From positions 1 through 64,000 of the forward strand of contig QHMG01000012.1 in NCBI GenBank assembly GCA_003258725.1: a stretch of DNA of 64,000 bases, given 5' to 3'. Positions 16,943-26,036 of the stretch are shown here, in pieces (position 1 is the stretch's first letter; every line of letters starts with the position of its first letter). The notes under the pieces are model-generated. The model was given only the letters and a program-made list of their open reading frames with translations. It had not been told where the DNA came from and did no database searches. This DNA comes from Candidatus Melainabacteria bacterium. Its GTDB lineage: Bacteria; Cyanobacteriota; Vampirovibrionia; Gastranaerophilales; Gastranaerophilaceae. The translations under genes and the position numbers were made by a program.

Positions 16943-17842
16943 TTAGTCGATATAGCAAGCTAAAACATCTTGACCTTGAGCTTTCATTTTTTTCAAGGCT
17001 CTTAATTCAGTTTGTCTGATACATTCTTTTGTTACGCCATAAATGTTGCCAATTTCTTCTAAAGTTCTTTTTGCCATATTGCCTAAGCCATAACGCATTT
17101 TTACAACTTCTTGTTCACGTTCTTTTAATGTAGAAACAACCATTTCAATATCGTTTTTTAAGCCTTCATATTCTACTGCTGAGTGTACGCTTGCTTTGTC
17201 ATCTGCTAAAATATCAGCCAATGAAGTTTCTTTGCCGTTATCATTTTCAAAACCGCCTTCTAATGAAACTGATTTTGAATATGCAGCTAAGTATGTATCA
17301 ATTTTGTCTGCTGAAATATTCATTTTTTCTGCTACATCTTGAGTTCTAACTTGGCAGTTGTATTCTCTTTCCATTTCAGATTTGATTTTAGAGAATTTTG
17401 ATAATGTTTCTTGAATGTATACAGGAATCTTCATGCAGTGACCTTGTTCAGAAATTGCTTTAAACATTGATTGTTTAATCCACCAGCTTGCATAAGTTGA
17501 AAATTTGTAGCCTAATTTGTAATTAAATTTTTCTGCTGCAATCATTAAGCCTAAATTGCCTTCTTGAATTAAGTCAATTAAAGGTAAGCTAGACATGTGA
17601 ATTGCTTTTTTTGCAATTGTAATAACTAATTTTAAGTTTGCTTGAACTAATTGTTTTTTAGCTTCTTTATCACCATCTTGAGCTCTTTTTGCAACAGCTT
17701 TTTCTTCTAATGGTGATAATGATTTGATAGAAGCTAATTCTCTAACATATAATGACAATGTTGTGTCATTATCGCTAGCTAAAACTTCTGATTTTGCAGG
17801 ATTTGTAAAACTTTTTTTCATTTCAACAGGACAATTTTTCAT
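16943..17842 (-). CDS. Sigma-70 family RNA polymerase sigma factor (group 2-like)
   Basis: About 299 residues from the preferred ATG at 17842, which lies 8 nt after GAGGAG; the ATG two codons earlier is too close to that site. Regions in order: 1.2 (DTTLSLYVRELASIKSLS), 2.1-2.4 (LVQANLKLVITIAKK, DLIQEGNLGLMIAAEKF, FSTYASWWIKQSMFKAI), 3 (VRTQDVAEKMNIS) and 4.2 (RTLEEIGNIYGVTKECIRQTE). Region 1.1 is absent, as in group 2 or alternative factors. Its regulon cannot be read here. The promoter at 17908-17935 is the standard type. Confidence 0.92.
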   Translation of the reverse strand: MKNCPVEMKKSFTNPAKSEVLASDNDTTLSLYVRELASIKSLSPLEEKAVAKRAQDGDKEAKKQLVQANLKLVITIAKKAIHMSSLPLIDLIQEGNLGLMIAAEKFNYKLGYKFSTYASWWIKQSMFKAISEQGHCMKIPVYIQETLSKFSKIKSEMEREYNCQVRTQDVAEKMNISADKIDTYLAAYSKSVSLEGGFENDNGKETSLADILADDKASVHSAVEYEGLKNDIEMVVSTLKEREQEVVKMRYGLGNMAKRTLEEIGNIYGVTKECIRQTELRALKKMKAQGQDVLACYID

Positions 17843-18340
17843 AAGCATCTCTCCTCATTCTAATATTCAACTCTCATTTTATTCTCTTGGTTTTAATTTT
17901 TATTTTATTTATAACGACGATTTTCAAAAAATCAACATTTTTGCATGACAAAGTAAGCTATTAAAACATAATTTTTAACAGACGAACTAAACTGCACGAA
18001 TCTTATTCGTACTTTCTCTTTCTTGTGGTGGTAATTAATAAAACTAAAAACAGACTTTTAAAATTTTCTTATGCAAGACCTCTAAACTTGCAAAACGAAG
18101 TATATGATTTGTATATCTTTAGTATATCAGATTTATATAAAAATTTCAACCCTTTTATGAAGTAATGTTAAGATAACTTTATTTTTTTCTTGATTTACTT
18201 AACATTTGTTTACAATTTAAAATGTTTGTCTTTTTAGTGAAAACCAAACTATAATTAGAATACAAGTTCTTTTGCTATAAAAATCAAACTAAACATTAAG
18301 TTAAAAAAGTACTAAGTAAATAATATATACATGTTTAATT
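17843..18340. other. 500-nt divergent intergenic region
   Basis: The gap between the sigma-factor and XRE/zinc-ribbon genes is AT-rich. It holds the minus promoter at 17908-17935, a plus promoter (TTGTCT 18226-18231, 18-base spacer, TATAAT 18250-18255) and a small hairpin ACGAAT/ATTCGT near 17994-18008. No small gene is supported. Confidence 0.5.
17908..17935 (-). promoter_or_regulatory. Promoter of the sigma-factor gene
   Basis: On the minus strand TTGATT (17930-17935), a 16-base spacer, then TATAAA (17908-17913), about 65 nt upstream of the start codon. Confidence 0.55.
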
Positions 18341-18352
18341 TATAATCAGATT
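18341..18352 (+). promoter_or_regulatory. Leaderless-type -10 box of the XRE/zinc-ribbon gene
   Basis: A perfect TATAAT (18341-18346) is followed by exactly six bases and then the ATG at 18353, so transcription would start at the A of ATG. A second promoter at 18226-18255 would give a leader of about 95 nt. Confidence 0.5.
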
Positions 18353-18754
18353 ATGGATACTTTAGCACAATTTATACAAAGAAAACGTGAAGCTTTAGGC
18401 TTAACTCCACTTGGTTTGTCAAACAAGTGCAACGTGCCAACTGTTATCATAGAGGAAATTGAAGCTGGTAGAGAATTATTCCTATCCGTCACAATCCGAC
18501 AAAACCTAGCAAAAGGACTTAAATGCTCACCTGAAGAAATCAAAATTCTGGAAAAAGATTTTGTTACAGAAGAAGTTCCAATGGAGGTTATGGACGTTTT
18601 AAAACAACGCATCTTAAATGGAGAAACAGAATTGTTCTGCCCTAAATGTGAATCTCCACTTGTTGTTCGCATTGAAAAAATGTATGACATTGAAGATAAT
18701 CTTGAGCTTGTACCTAGAGGCTACTGCTCTAAGTGTGTTTTTCAAATCAAATAG
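18353..18754 (+). CDS. XRE-type HTH protein with C-terminal zinc ribbon
   Basis: A 133-residue protein. Residues 3-62 form a Cro/C1-like helix-turn-helix (LAQFIQRKREALGLTPLGLSNKC, IIEEIEAGR). The C-terminal third has CPKC (about 101-104) and CSKC (about 126-129) pairs typical of a zinc ribbon. It is probably a DNA-binding regulator; the target is unknown. No Shine-Dalgarno is visible, but a TATAAT box sits 6 nt before ATG, suggesting a leaderless message. The combination of both domains is unusual for such a short protein. Confidence 0.75.
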   Translation: MDTLAQFIQRKREALGLTPLGLSNKCNVPTVIIEEIEAGRELFLSVTIRQNLAKGLKCSPEEIKILEKDFVTEEVPMEVMDVLKQRILNGETELFCPKCESPLVVRIEKMYDIEDNLELVPRGYCSKCVFQIK

Positions 18755-18894
18755 CCTCAAATTCAGTTATAATCATGCAAAAACATGTTACAATTAATTA
18801 ACATTTAATCAAATTTTGGCAATTTTTATATTTAGAGAGCTTTATCATAACATCAAAGGGAATAAGTATTCACATAATATAAGGAGAAAATTAA

Positions 18895-19245
18895 ATGTTT
18901 ACAGGTGTTCAATCTTACGGTTCATTCTATCGCCCAAGAGAAATGGGTGAAACTCCGGCTGATATGGCAAAAGCACAACAATACCAAAAGCAAAAATCAA
19001 CACCTCACGAATATCGTGGTCGTGAAATGGGCGAAAAACCATGGGAAGTTCCATCAAGAGAACAACAACAAGCAAATTATGATAAAGCAACAGCAGGTTA
19101 CGCATCAGCACCTACTCGTGGAACATCAAGCAGACCAAGAGAAATGGGTGAAACCCCTGAAGATGTAGCAAGAAATAATCAACCTAAAGATAGCAGACAA
19201 AGAGAAATGACTGAACAAGAAAAAAGATTGGATATGTACGCATAA
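18895..19245 (+). CDS. Short repetitive protein with REMGE motifs
   Basis: A 116-residue hydrophilic protein, no signal peptide or membrane segment. It contains four copies of a short motif: RPREMGETP (13-21), RGREMGEKP (41-49), RPREMGETP (80-88) and RQREMTE (101-107). These are separated by Gln/Ser/Lys-rich linkers, so it is probably disordered. The first and third copies are identical. A good AAGGAG site and a strong terminator indicate a real, independently expressed gene. The family is not recognised; peptide-like binding repeats are a guess. Confidence 0.7.
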   Translation: MFTGVQSYGSFYRPREMGETPADMAKAQQYQKQKSTPHEYRGREMGEKPWEVPSREQQQANYDKATAGYASAPTRGTSSRPREMGETPEDVARNNQPKDSRQREMTEQEKRLDMYA

Positions 19246-19260
19246 TCATAAATATTTAAT

Positions 19261-19295
19261 AAAAATGGCGACCGATAAAATCGGTCGCCATTTTT
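19261..19295. terminator. Terminator after the REMGE-repeat gene
   Basis: AAAAATGGCGACCGAT (19261-19276) pairs with 19280-19295, ending in five T. Confidence 0.85.
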
Positions 19296-19302
19296 ATTTA
19301 CA

Positions 19303-19329
19303 AGGCGTCGCAAAGAATTTGCGACGCCT
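19303..19329. terminator. Hairpin after the DUF378 gene
   Basis: AGGCGTCGCAAA (19303-19314) pairs with 19318-19329 around a GAA loop. It lies just past the stop of the minus-strand DUF378 gene. Confidence 0.6.
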
Positions 19330-19349
19330 CATCTTAGTTTCTTATCATT

Positions 19350-19553
19350 TTAGAAACAGCTATTGTCATTTGCTGCCATTGCTACTAATGATACCAGACC
19401 ACCCGCACCGACTAGCGCATAAACTATTCTTGACCAAACTGTCATATCACCCATTAAGCGGGCAACCAAATCAAAGTTAAATACACCAATCAAGCCCCAA
19501 TTCAAAGCACCAATAATAACTAATAAGAAACTTACAAGTTTTACGTATCTCAT
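19350..19553 (-). CDS. DUF378 family small membrane protein
   Basis: A 67-residue protein with two membrane helices (about 5-25 and 42-62) and the family signature ALNWGLIGVFNFDLVARLMG. Homologues (YuzA type) are small inner-membrane proteins of unknown function found in many bacteria. Length is typical. A GAAAG ribosome site precedes the ATG. Confidence 0.88.
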   Translation of the reverse strand: MRYVKLVSFLLVIIGALNWGLIGVFNFDLVARLMGDMTVWSRIVYALVGAGGLVSLVAMAANDNSCF

Positions 19554-19649
19554 ATCTTTCCTTTCTTTTCATATATATTTTAAAAGTATTTCATGTGTTT
19601 TTTATTCGCAGAATTATTTATTTTTAAGACTTTTTATACTACTTTTGTG

Positions 19650-19661
19650 TATAATTTATTT
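19650..19661 (+). promoter_or_regulatory. Leaderless-type -10 box
   Basis: TATAAT (19650-19655), six bases, then ATG at 19662. This decides the start of the next gene, because an upstream in-frame ATG at 19593 would be outside the transcript. Confidence 0.5.
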
Positions 19662-21128
19662 ATGAAATTTTTAAGAACAATCAATAAAACCAAATACTTT
19701 TTATTATTTTTAATTTTTGGGTTAGGTCTGTTTACCTATCCGATGTTCTTAAGCGGTTTTGATAAATTAGCGGGTGATTATGGTGATTCAAGACTTATTG
19801 TATATCTTTTAGAACACTATTTCTATTGGTTTCAAAACATAGAGCCACACACACAACTATGGAATGTCCCAATGCTCTATCCACATGCAAACACTCTTGC
19901 TTATTCTGATATATTCTTAGGAATGGCGATTTTTTATGTTCCGTTAAGATTTTTAATTAACGACCCGTTTTTAGTTACACAAATTATATATATAATGTCT
20001 TGCGCACTTAATTTCGTTGCATTTTACTTAATTTTAAATAAAATCATAAAATTTAAAGACCTTGCAAGTGCTTGTGGTGCATTTGTTTTTGCATTTTCTT
20101 TAACACGTTCAGTACAAGTTAATCACCTCCAATTAATACTCCAATTCTTCTCAATTTTCGCATTATTCTTTTTATTTAAAGTAAATTTAAACAACTCAAA
20201 ATTTGTGAATTATAAATATTATATAATTGCAGGGGCTTTATTGAGTTTGCAATTTTGGACAGCAATTTATTTCGGATATTTCACTTGTTTAGGCCTGTTC
20301 TTAGGTTGCACTATTTGTTTGTGTTTTAAAAACTCAAGAGAAGTATTAGTCAATTATTTCAAAAATTTTTATGGAGAAATCATTTTTGGCTTGATTGTAT
20401 TTTTCATCTTAACCTTGCCACTTTTAATTCATTACCACATGGTCGGAAGTTCTTTTGACAAAGAAACATTAATAGCATTACTTGCTGAATTTCCTCATTG
20501 GATTAGTAGTTTCAGCTTTGTCGATTTTCCTATTGTACATAACTTTATACCTGCCAATTCAGATAAAATGCTTGGTTGCGGAATTTTAACAACGATTTTT
20601 GCATTCGTTGGAATTTATAAATTAAAAAATTATCGATGGCAAATATTTTCGTTTATTGCACTAATAGTTGTTTGCTTTAGCGTAAAAGAAATTTATCTGT
20701 TCCTTACTCATATTTTAGTAGGGCTTGGCGCTCTTAGAATGAGCTCTAGAGTAGTATTTATTTTGTTACCACTTATTGCGTTAGGTTTTGGCTATCTTAT
20801 TGAAACTTGGAAATGGAACAAACTTGTTTTAATGGGTGTAATTTTGTTATTTTTGGCAGAACAAATACCAACGAATGCCAGATTTGACTTGAGCAAAACT
20901 GAGCATTACAAAAGAATTAATGGATATCAAATTTCAGGAAGATGTGAAAGTTTTTACTTTTATTATCGAAATAAAACAAATGGAGAATTTAATACAGACT
21001 ATGAAATTGATGCAATGTGGCTTGGACTTTTAAATGGAATAAGAACATATAATGGTTATAGCGGTTACATGCCAGAAACATTTGATTTGAGAGGATTAGA
21101 CCCTCAATGTTTGATAATTGCTAAATAA
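19662..21128 (+). CDS. Polytopic membrane protein, GT-C glycosyltransferase-like
   Basis: About 488 residues from ATG 19662, with some 11-12 predicted helices. The first extracytoplasmic loop has GDYGDSRLIVYLLEHYFYW followed by PMLYPHANTLAYSD, an arrangement like the acidic first-loop motif of GT-C transferases that use polyprenyl-phosphate sugars. The C-terminus is a soluble segment (about 425-488). The substrate and exact family are unclear; a YfhO-like or uncharacterised GT-39-like enzyme is the best fit. It is isolated from other glycan genes. Confidence 0.6.
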   Translation: MKFLRTINKTKYFLLFLIFGLGLFTYPMFLSGFDKLAGDYGDSRLIVYLLEHYFYWFQNIEPHTQLWNVPMLYPHANTLAYSDIFLGMAIFYVPLRFLINDPFLVTQIIYIMSCALNFVAFYLILNKIIKFKDLASACGAFVFAFSLTRSVQVNHLQLILQFFSIFALFFLFKVNLNNSKFVNYKYYIIAGALLSLQFWTAIYFGYFTCLGLFLGCTICLCFKNSREVLVNYFKNFYGEIIFGLIVFFILTLPLLIHYHMVGSSFDKETLIALLAEFPHWISSFSFVDFPIVHNFIPANSDKMLGCGILTTIFAFVGIYKLKNYRWQIFSFIALIVVCFSVKEIYLFLTHILVGLGALRMSSRVVFILLPLIALGFGYLIETWKWNKLVLMGVILLFLAEQIPTNARFDLSKTEHYKRINGYQISGRCESFYFYYRNKTNGEFNTDYEIDAMWLGLLNGIRTYNGYSGYMPETFDLRGLDPQCLIIAK

Positions 21129-21146
21129 AATTGCTAATTTTAGGAC

Positions 21147-21174
21147 TTGAAAAAGAGAAAAAATAGATTATAAT
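21147..21174 (+). promoter_or_regulatory. Promoter of the tmRNA gene
   Basis: TTGAAA (21147-21152), 16-base spacer, TATAAT (21169-21174). Predicted start about 15 nt before the mature 5' end. Confidence 0.75.
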
Positions 21175-21196
21175 AGAAATACAACTAAATTTTCAT

Positions 21197-21597
21197 GGGG
21201 ACGTACTGGATTTTGACAGGATGCTTGATGGGAATAGGTTGCGAGTCCGAGCGCTGTTCTCGGTTATCAACGAGCAAAACAAATTAAGTGCTAACAACAA
21301 TGTTGTAGTAGCTGATTTCTCTAGAGCACAAGCTCTAGCTGCGTAGATTAAGTTCCGCAGTTCAGCCTTCTGAGTAGTCCAGCTTGCCGATTTCTCAGAA
21401 GCCACCATGCAAGACGCAGTGCGGTGATGATTGTAACCGTATCAAGCTAACAATCAAGGTGCGGAACACTTTAAAATCCTTTGATTAAGTTATCGGGTTT
21501 GACTTTTCCTGACTTAGTTGAGTAAATAAAGCCTACACTCGTAGAGATTTATTTTTATCCATTTTGGACGCGGGTTCGACTCCCACCGTCTCCACCA
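21197..21597 (+). ncRNA. ssrA: Transfer-messenger RNA (tmRNA)
   Basis: One-piece tmRNA of about 401 nt. The 5' end GGGGACGTACTGGATTTTGAC and the 3' end GGGTTCGACTCCCACCGTCTCCACCA form the tRNA-like domain, with CCA encoded. The tag reading frame begins at GCT 21290 and ends at TAG 21344, giving ANNNVVVADFSRAQALAA, a hydrophobic degradation tag ending ALAA as expected. It rescues stalled ribosomes with SmpB (not in this window). Standard one-piece, not the permuted two-piece type of some cyanobacteria. Confidence 0.97.
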
Positions 21598-21634
21598 AAA
21601 TACAGAATATACTTGTTATATTCTGTATTTTGGT
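21594..21634 (+). terminator. tmRNA terminator built on the 3' CCA
   Basis: An 18-base arm (21594-21611) that includes the ACCA end of tmRNA pairs perfectly with 21617-21634 around CTTGT. RNase trimming would be needed to release the CCA end. Confidence 0.7.
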
Positions 21635-21738
21635 TTAATGGTAATGAAGAGAAACGCCTTTTGCGGGTTGCGTGAGCGAGCTGATACTTTCTAAAATGTT
21701 TATTTACCAAGTCGGTAGAACTTTTATAAAATCTTCCT

Positions 21739-22590
21739 TTATTTTAATTTGTTATATTCTTCATCAGTCACAGGTTCTAGCCATTCGTTTGAAGTTTCTA
21801 TACCTTCAACCTCTACTGCGATATGTGAGAACCAGCTATCAGGTGCTGCTCCATGCCAATGTTTAACGTTAGCCGGAATGTTTACAACATCACCTACTTT
21901 TAATTCTTGTGGTTCTTTGCCCCATTCTTGGTAATATCCTCTACCGCCAACAACTATCAACATTTGTCCTCCGCCTGATTTTGCGTGGTGAATATGCCAA
22001 TTATTTCTGCATTTTGGCTCAAAAGTTACGTTATACATTTTAACTTGTTGTTCTGAAAGTGATGCAATATAACTCTTACCAATAAAATATTTTGCATAAG
22101 CTGTATTTTCATTGCCAATAGGAAACATAATTGTTTGAGCGTATTTTTCTTTTTCACTCATTGCAGTTTTGTTATCTTCTGTCCATACTTCTTTTGCAAG
22201 GTTAAATGTTGCCCATGCTTTTGGCCAACCCATATAAAATGCACAGTGAGTAATGATTCCAGCAATTTCTGTTTTTGTAACACCATGATTTTTAGCATTT
22301 TGTAAATGATATTTTAAAGAATTATCCGTAATACCTTGTGACATCAAAGAAACAACCGTAATAATTGAACGAGTTTTTAAATCAATATCCTTGTTATTCC
22401 AATTTTCTCCAAATAAAACATCATCGTTGAAATGTGCAAATTCTGGTGCGAATTCACCCAATTGTGTACGACCTGCTGTTTGAACTATTTTTTCCATAGG
22501 TTTAACCTCCTTTTTATTCGTTTTTGCAAAAGCAACACCATTTGCTAAAAACACTAAAATTAACAATATCGTGTAAAACTTTTTCTTCAT
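21739..22590 (-). CDS. Exported carboxymuconolactone decarboxylase-cupin fusion
   Basis: About 283 residues from the preferred ATG at 22590, which begins the signal peptide MKKKFYTILLILVFLANGVAFA and has GAGG upstream. The CMD/AhpD-like domain covers about 55-135 (DLKTRSIITVVSLMSQG, EIAGIITHCAFYMGWPKAW), but only one Cys is seen where peroxidase types have CxxC. The cupin domain (about 175-265) has metal ligands in WHIHHAKSGGGQMLIV and HWHGAAPDSWFSHIAVE. Such fusions are common in anaerobes; the reaction is not established. Export to the periplasm is inferred from the leader. Confidence 0.85.
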   Translation of the reverse strand: MKKKFYTILLILVFLANGVAFAKTNKKEVKPMEKIVQTAGRTQLGEFAPEFAHFNDDVLFGENWNNKDIDLKTRSIITVVSLMSQGITDNSLKYHLQNAKNHGVTKTEIAGIITHCAFYMGWPKAWATFNLAKEVWTEDNKTAMSEKEKYAQTIMFPIGNENTAYAKYFIGKSYIASLSEQQVKMYNVTFEPKCRNNWHIHHAKSGGGQMLIVVGGRGYYQEWGKEPQELKVGDVVNIPANVKHWHGAAPDSWFSHIAVEVEGIETSNEWLEPVTDEEYNKLK

Positions 22591-22921
22591 AATATTCAAC
22601 CTCATCTTATAATATTTACATTTTAACAAATGAGAGTAACTCTCAGGCAATAGGGTTTAATATTTTTTTACAATTTATTAAAACTATTTTTTATATTTTT
22701 CATATCTTTTGCACTACAAATGTAAACCAAAAATCAACAGCACAAGAACAAAAAGCAGTTCTTAACACGCTTGCTTAGAAATTAAAATTTGCAAAAGAAG
22801 AGTTCTCATTGTATAGAGAACTCTTTTTTTGTTTTATGAATTTTTTAAATTGCGCCCTTTTTTGTCGTAGTAAAAAATATAATTTTATTGTATAATAGAT
22901 TAAAATATAGAAAGGGATATT
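22591..22921. other. Intergenic region upstream of cas9
   Basis: Contains the minus promoter region of the CMD-cupin gene, a hairpin terminator (22798-22825), and a TATAAT (22891-22896) 25 nt before the cas9 start. No anti-repeat to the CRISPR repeat is present here. Confidence 0.5.
22798..22831 (+). terminator. Hairpin terminator upstream of cas9
   Basis: AAGAGTTCTC (22798-22807) pairs with GAGAACTCTT (22816-22825), followed by further T. It has no obvious plus-strand gene before it, so it may end a short untranslated RNA or insulate cas9. Confidence 0.65.
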
Positions 22922-25900
22922 ATGAGCAAAAAAGTTTTTGCGTTTGATTTAGGAAAAGCAAGCGTTGGATATTGCGTGAGAGAAGGTTTTGATATACGTA
23001 AAGTTGGTTCGATTATTATTGAAAAGGATCATGCAGAAATTACAACTAATCGAGATAGACGTCGAGTTAAAAAGACTCTTGAGGCACATAAAGCAAGAGA
23101 GCAATTTTTCAAGAAATTGTGGCAAAATGCAGGTTTAGAAACTTTAGATAAAGAAGACGAACGTTTTAAAAAAGAATTTGGAAACAAAAAAGATAAAAAT
23201 ATTTATACATCTTGTCTTTTAAGAATTGCACTATTGCAGAACAAAAAACTAGAACAATGGCAAATTTATAAAGCATTATTTAATGCATTTCAACGCAGAG
23301 GCTATGATGCCAATTTAGCATGGGCTAATGCAAAAACTGACGATGATAAAAAGAATGCTGAATACATGGCAAAATATACAAAAGAAAATAATGTTGAACT
23401 AATAAATAATGATGATTTCAAATTTCCTTGTTACTATGACGCAAAAAGATTAGGTTTGTGGAGTGAAGAAAATCCAAGTGAATTAAAAACAACTATTCCG
23501 CTAACTGGTTCTAAAAAAGTTAGAACAAACGGACTTGTTGCACCTAGAGAACTTGTTGAAAAAGAATTAAAACAACTTTGGCTTAATGCTCAAAAGCAAT
23601 TACCACAATTACAAAATATAGATGCCGAATATTTCTTGTATGGAGATTATAGACAAGCATACGGTTCTTACGTTGTTAAAGAATTTAGAAAATTCAGAGG
23701 TACAAAAAATGATTGGCAAGGGGTATTAGGTCAAAAAATTCCAAGATTTGACAATAGAATTATCGCAAAATGTAAACTTCTACCTAAAAGAAACGTTTGT
23801 AAAGCAAATACCTTAGAAAATGTGTCTTTAGTTTTATTAATGAAACTTAAGAACTTACGATTGACAGATAATATGGGCGAAAAATTCTTATTATCACCAA
23901 TAGATATCAAGAAAATTTATGAAAATTGGTTAATTAAAGCAAAAATTGATACAAACGAAGAAAAACTTGATACCACAATAACAAAAAAAGAAATTGAAAC
24001 AGTATTAAATCGAAAAATCAAAGATAAAATTGATCCAATGAAAGCAAACATTTCTGGACGTTCTAGTTTTTGCCGTAGAGCCTGCAAAATTATGACAAAG
24101 ATTATATTGTCTTGCGAATTATATCCACAAAACGTTGACATCACAGAATTTGTAGATAAACCAAATACACAAAATCCGATTACAATTGAAGAAATTAACA
24201 CAATGATTTCAAAAATTGGAGATTGGAACAATTTATATATTCCTGATAATAGAGATGAAATGGCAGAAAACTCTTCAGATAACAGAGAACAAACTGACAC
24301 TTTAATCGGGAATATAACCAATCCAATTGTTAGAAATCGTTTGCAAATTTTTAGAGATTTAATTTTAAATTTAAAACAAGAATATGGAACTCCAAATGAA
24401 GTAATTTTTGAATTCGTTAGAGATGGAGCGGACAATTCATTGTTTGGTGCTAAAAAGGCAAATGATACACTAAAAGTAATGAAAGAAAATGAAAAAGATA
24501 ATGAACAAATTGTGTCAGAATTAAAAGATGCAAATGCTCTAAGTTCAGAAAATATTTTAAAACTTAAACTTTTGAAAAAACAAGGCTTAAAATGTATTTA
24601 TTCTGGAAAATCTATTGCGATATCTAATTTTGACGCATGCGAAATTGACCATATTTATCCACGTTCTATGGGTGGAAATGATGCTTTATACAACAAAGTT
24701 CTATGTTATTCAATGGAAAATCAAAAGAAAGCAGGCAGAACTCCTTATGAATGGTTACACAAAGATGAAAAAACTTGGTTCGATTTCGTTAATAGACTTG
24801 AAGCAATAAAAGATACATTAGGAAAAAAGAAATATGAATTATTAACAAGTAAACCTGAAGACTGTAAAATTTTAATTGATAGTTATAACGGGCTTGCAGA
24901 AACTGCCCAAATTGCAAGAATTGCACAGCAAATTACAGCCTTAGTTTTTAATTGGGGATTACAAGTTGAAGGAGAAAATCGTCATATATTTGTCAATAAT
25001 GGTTCTTCAACCGCATCTATAAGAAGAACTTACAAGTTAAACAAATTGTTGGGAGATGATGTAAAGAAAAATCGTGATAATGACAAACATCATGCCCTAG
25101 ATGCAATATGTATCAGTTTTTCAAGAGATTATAAATATAATAAAGAAAAGAAAGTTGATGAAATTGAAGGGTTAAATCCAGAAATTATTAAAGAGGTTAT
25201 AAATAACCTTATGCCATATCCATACGCAAATGATAAAACTTTTAAAGGAAATATAAAACCATTAGAAAGTATTTACGGAAAACGAGTAAAAAATGGCAAT
25301 ACATATCTTACAAAAAGAGCGGATATAACCTCACTTGAACCAAAAGAAAAGAAAATAAATAATATTTTAGATGATGATATAAGAAAAGATTTGTTAAATC
25401 ATATAAATAACAAACCTACAAATCAAGAATGGAATGAATTATTAGCAAATTATACACACCCTAAAAAGAAAACTCATGTTAAAAAAGTTTTAATGATTGA
25501 AGCAAAAGGTCAAATAGAACTTGATAAAAACGAACGAGAAAGAATGGGTGAATATGTAGACTTTGGGACTAAAAGTGTAAAAAATCAATTTAAGCATTCA
25601 AAAGGACATAAAGGTCAAATCCTGTATTTTGACCCAAAAAATGCAGTAAAAGTTATGCCTATTTATGCTAATAAAAAGACACAAGATGTTAAAGATAAAC
25701 TTATTGACATGGGTTGCAAACTTTACAACAAGGGAGAAATGTTCTACTCCGGTTGTCTTGTTGAAATACCAGAAGACTTTGAAGCAAATGTATATTCATT
25801 GATTGTGGATGAAAACGGCAAAGAAAAAAAAGTTTCATCAAAATCAATTGTTTCAAAAGGAATATTCAAATTAAGAACAATAATGTCAAATGGAGGTATT

Positions 25901-25990
25901 CTAATTGAAAATAATTCTGGAATTGAGATATTAACAAGCATAAATAATTTGGTTTATTTACATTTCAGAAAATATAAAAATGAAAAATAG
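22922..25990 (+). CDS. cas9: CRISPR-associated endonuclease Cas9, type II-C
   Basis: A 1,022-residue Cas9, the compact size usual for type II-C. RuvC-I has catalytic Asp9 in FAFDLGKASVGYCV. The Arg-rich bridge helix lies near 40-60 (NRDRRRVKKTLEAHKAREQF). RuvC-II has Glu497 in VIFEFVRDG. The HNH domain has Asp576-His577 in CEIDHIYPRSMGGNDALYNK. RuvC-III has HHALDA with His723 and Asp727. All nuclease residues are present, so both DNA strands should be cut. It is followed by cas1 and cas2, with no csn2 or cas4, and an array downstream. Ribosome site GAAAGGG, start convincing. The PAM cannot be inferred from sequence alone. Confidence 0.96.
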   Translation: MSKKVFAFDLGKASVGYCVREGFDIRKVGSIIIEKDHAEITTNRDRRRVKKTLEAHKAREQFFKKLWQNAGLETLDKEDERFKKEFGNKKDKNIYTSCLLRIALLQNKKLEQWQIYKALFNAFQRRGYDANLAWANAKTDDDKKNAEYMAKYTKENNVELINNDDFKFPCYYDAKRLGLWSEENPSELKTTIPLTGSKKVRTNGLVAPRELVEKELKQLWLNAQKQLPQLQNIDAEYFLYGDYRQAYGSYVVKEFRKFRGTKNDWQGVLGQKIPRFDNRIIAKCKLLPKRNVCKANTLENVSLVLLMKLKNLRLTDNMGEKFLLSPIDIKKIYENWLIKAKIDTNEEKLDTTITKKEIETVLNRKIKDKIDPMKANISGRSSFCRRACKIMTKIILSCELYPQNVDITEFVDKPNTQNPITIEEINTMISKIGDWNNLYIPDNRDEMAENSSDNREQTDTLIGNITNPIVRNRLQIFRDLILNLKQEYGTPNEVIFEFVRDGADNSLFGAKKANDTLKVMKENEKDNEQIVSELKDANALSSENILKLKLLKKQGLKCIYSGKSIAISNFDACEIDHIYPRSMGGNDALYNKVLCYSMENQKKAGRTPYEWLHKDEKTWFDFVNRLEAIKDTLGKKKYELLTSKPEDCKILIDSYNGLAETAQIARIAQQITALVFNWGLQVEGENRHIFVNNGSSTASIRRTYKLNKLLGDDVKKNRDNDKHHALDAICISFSRDYKYNKEKKVDEIEGLNPEIIKEVINNLMPYPYANDKTFKGNIKPLESIYGKRVKNGNTYLTKRADITSLEPKEKKINNILDDDIRKDLLNHINNKPTNQEWNELLANYTHPKKKTHVKKVLMIEAKGQIELDKNERERMGEYVDFGTKSVKNQFKHSKGHKGQILYFDPKNAVKVMPIYANKKTQDVKDKLIDMGCKLYNKGEMFYSGCLVEIPEDFEANVYSLIVDENGKEKKVSSKSIVSKGIFKLRTIMSNGGILIENNSGIEILTSINNLVYLHFRKYKNEK

Positions 25991-26036
25991 CCAGTTGGCT
26001 ATTCTAATTCCAAATAAAACTGGTATTATAGAGTAT

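Noticed and set aside
21193..21408. Open frame antisense to tmRNA
   Set aside because: It lies inside the tmRNA gene, which has clear structure and tag sequence.
22651..22800. Remnant reading frame or tracrRNA upstream of cas9
   Set aside because: No stretch here pairs with the CRISPR repeat, and the only frame is about 18 codons. A convincing anti-repeat is found at 27428-27461 instead.
25980..26036. Longer Cas1 start overlapping cas9
   Set aside because: The added 19 residues precede the normal Cas1 fold start (MSYHILHL), and no ribosome site supports them.
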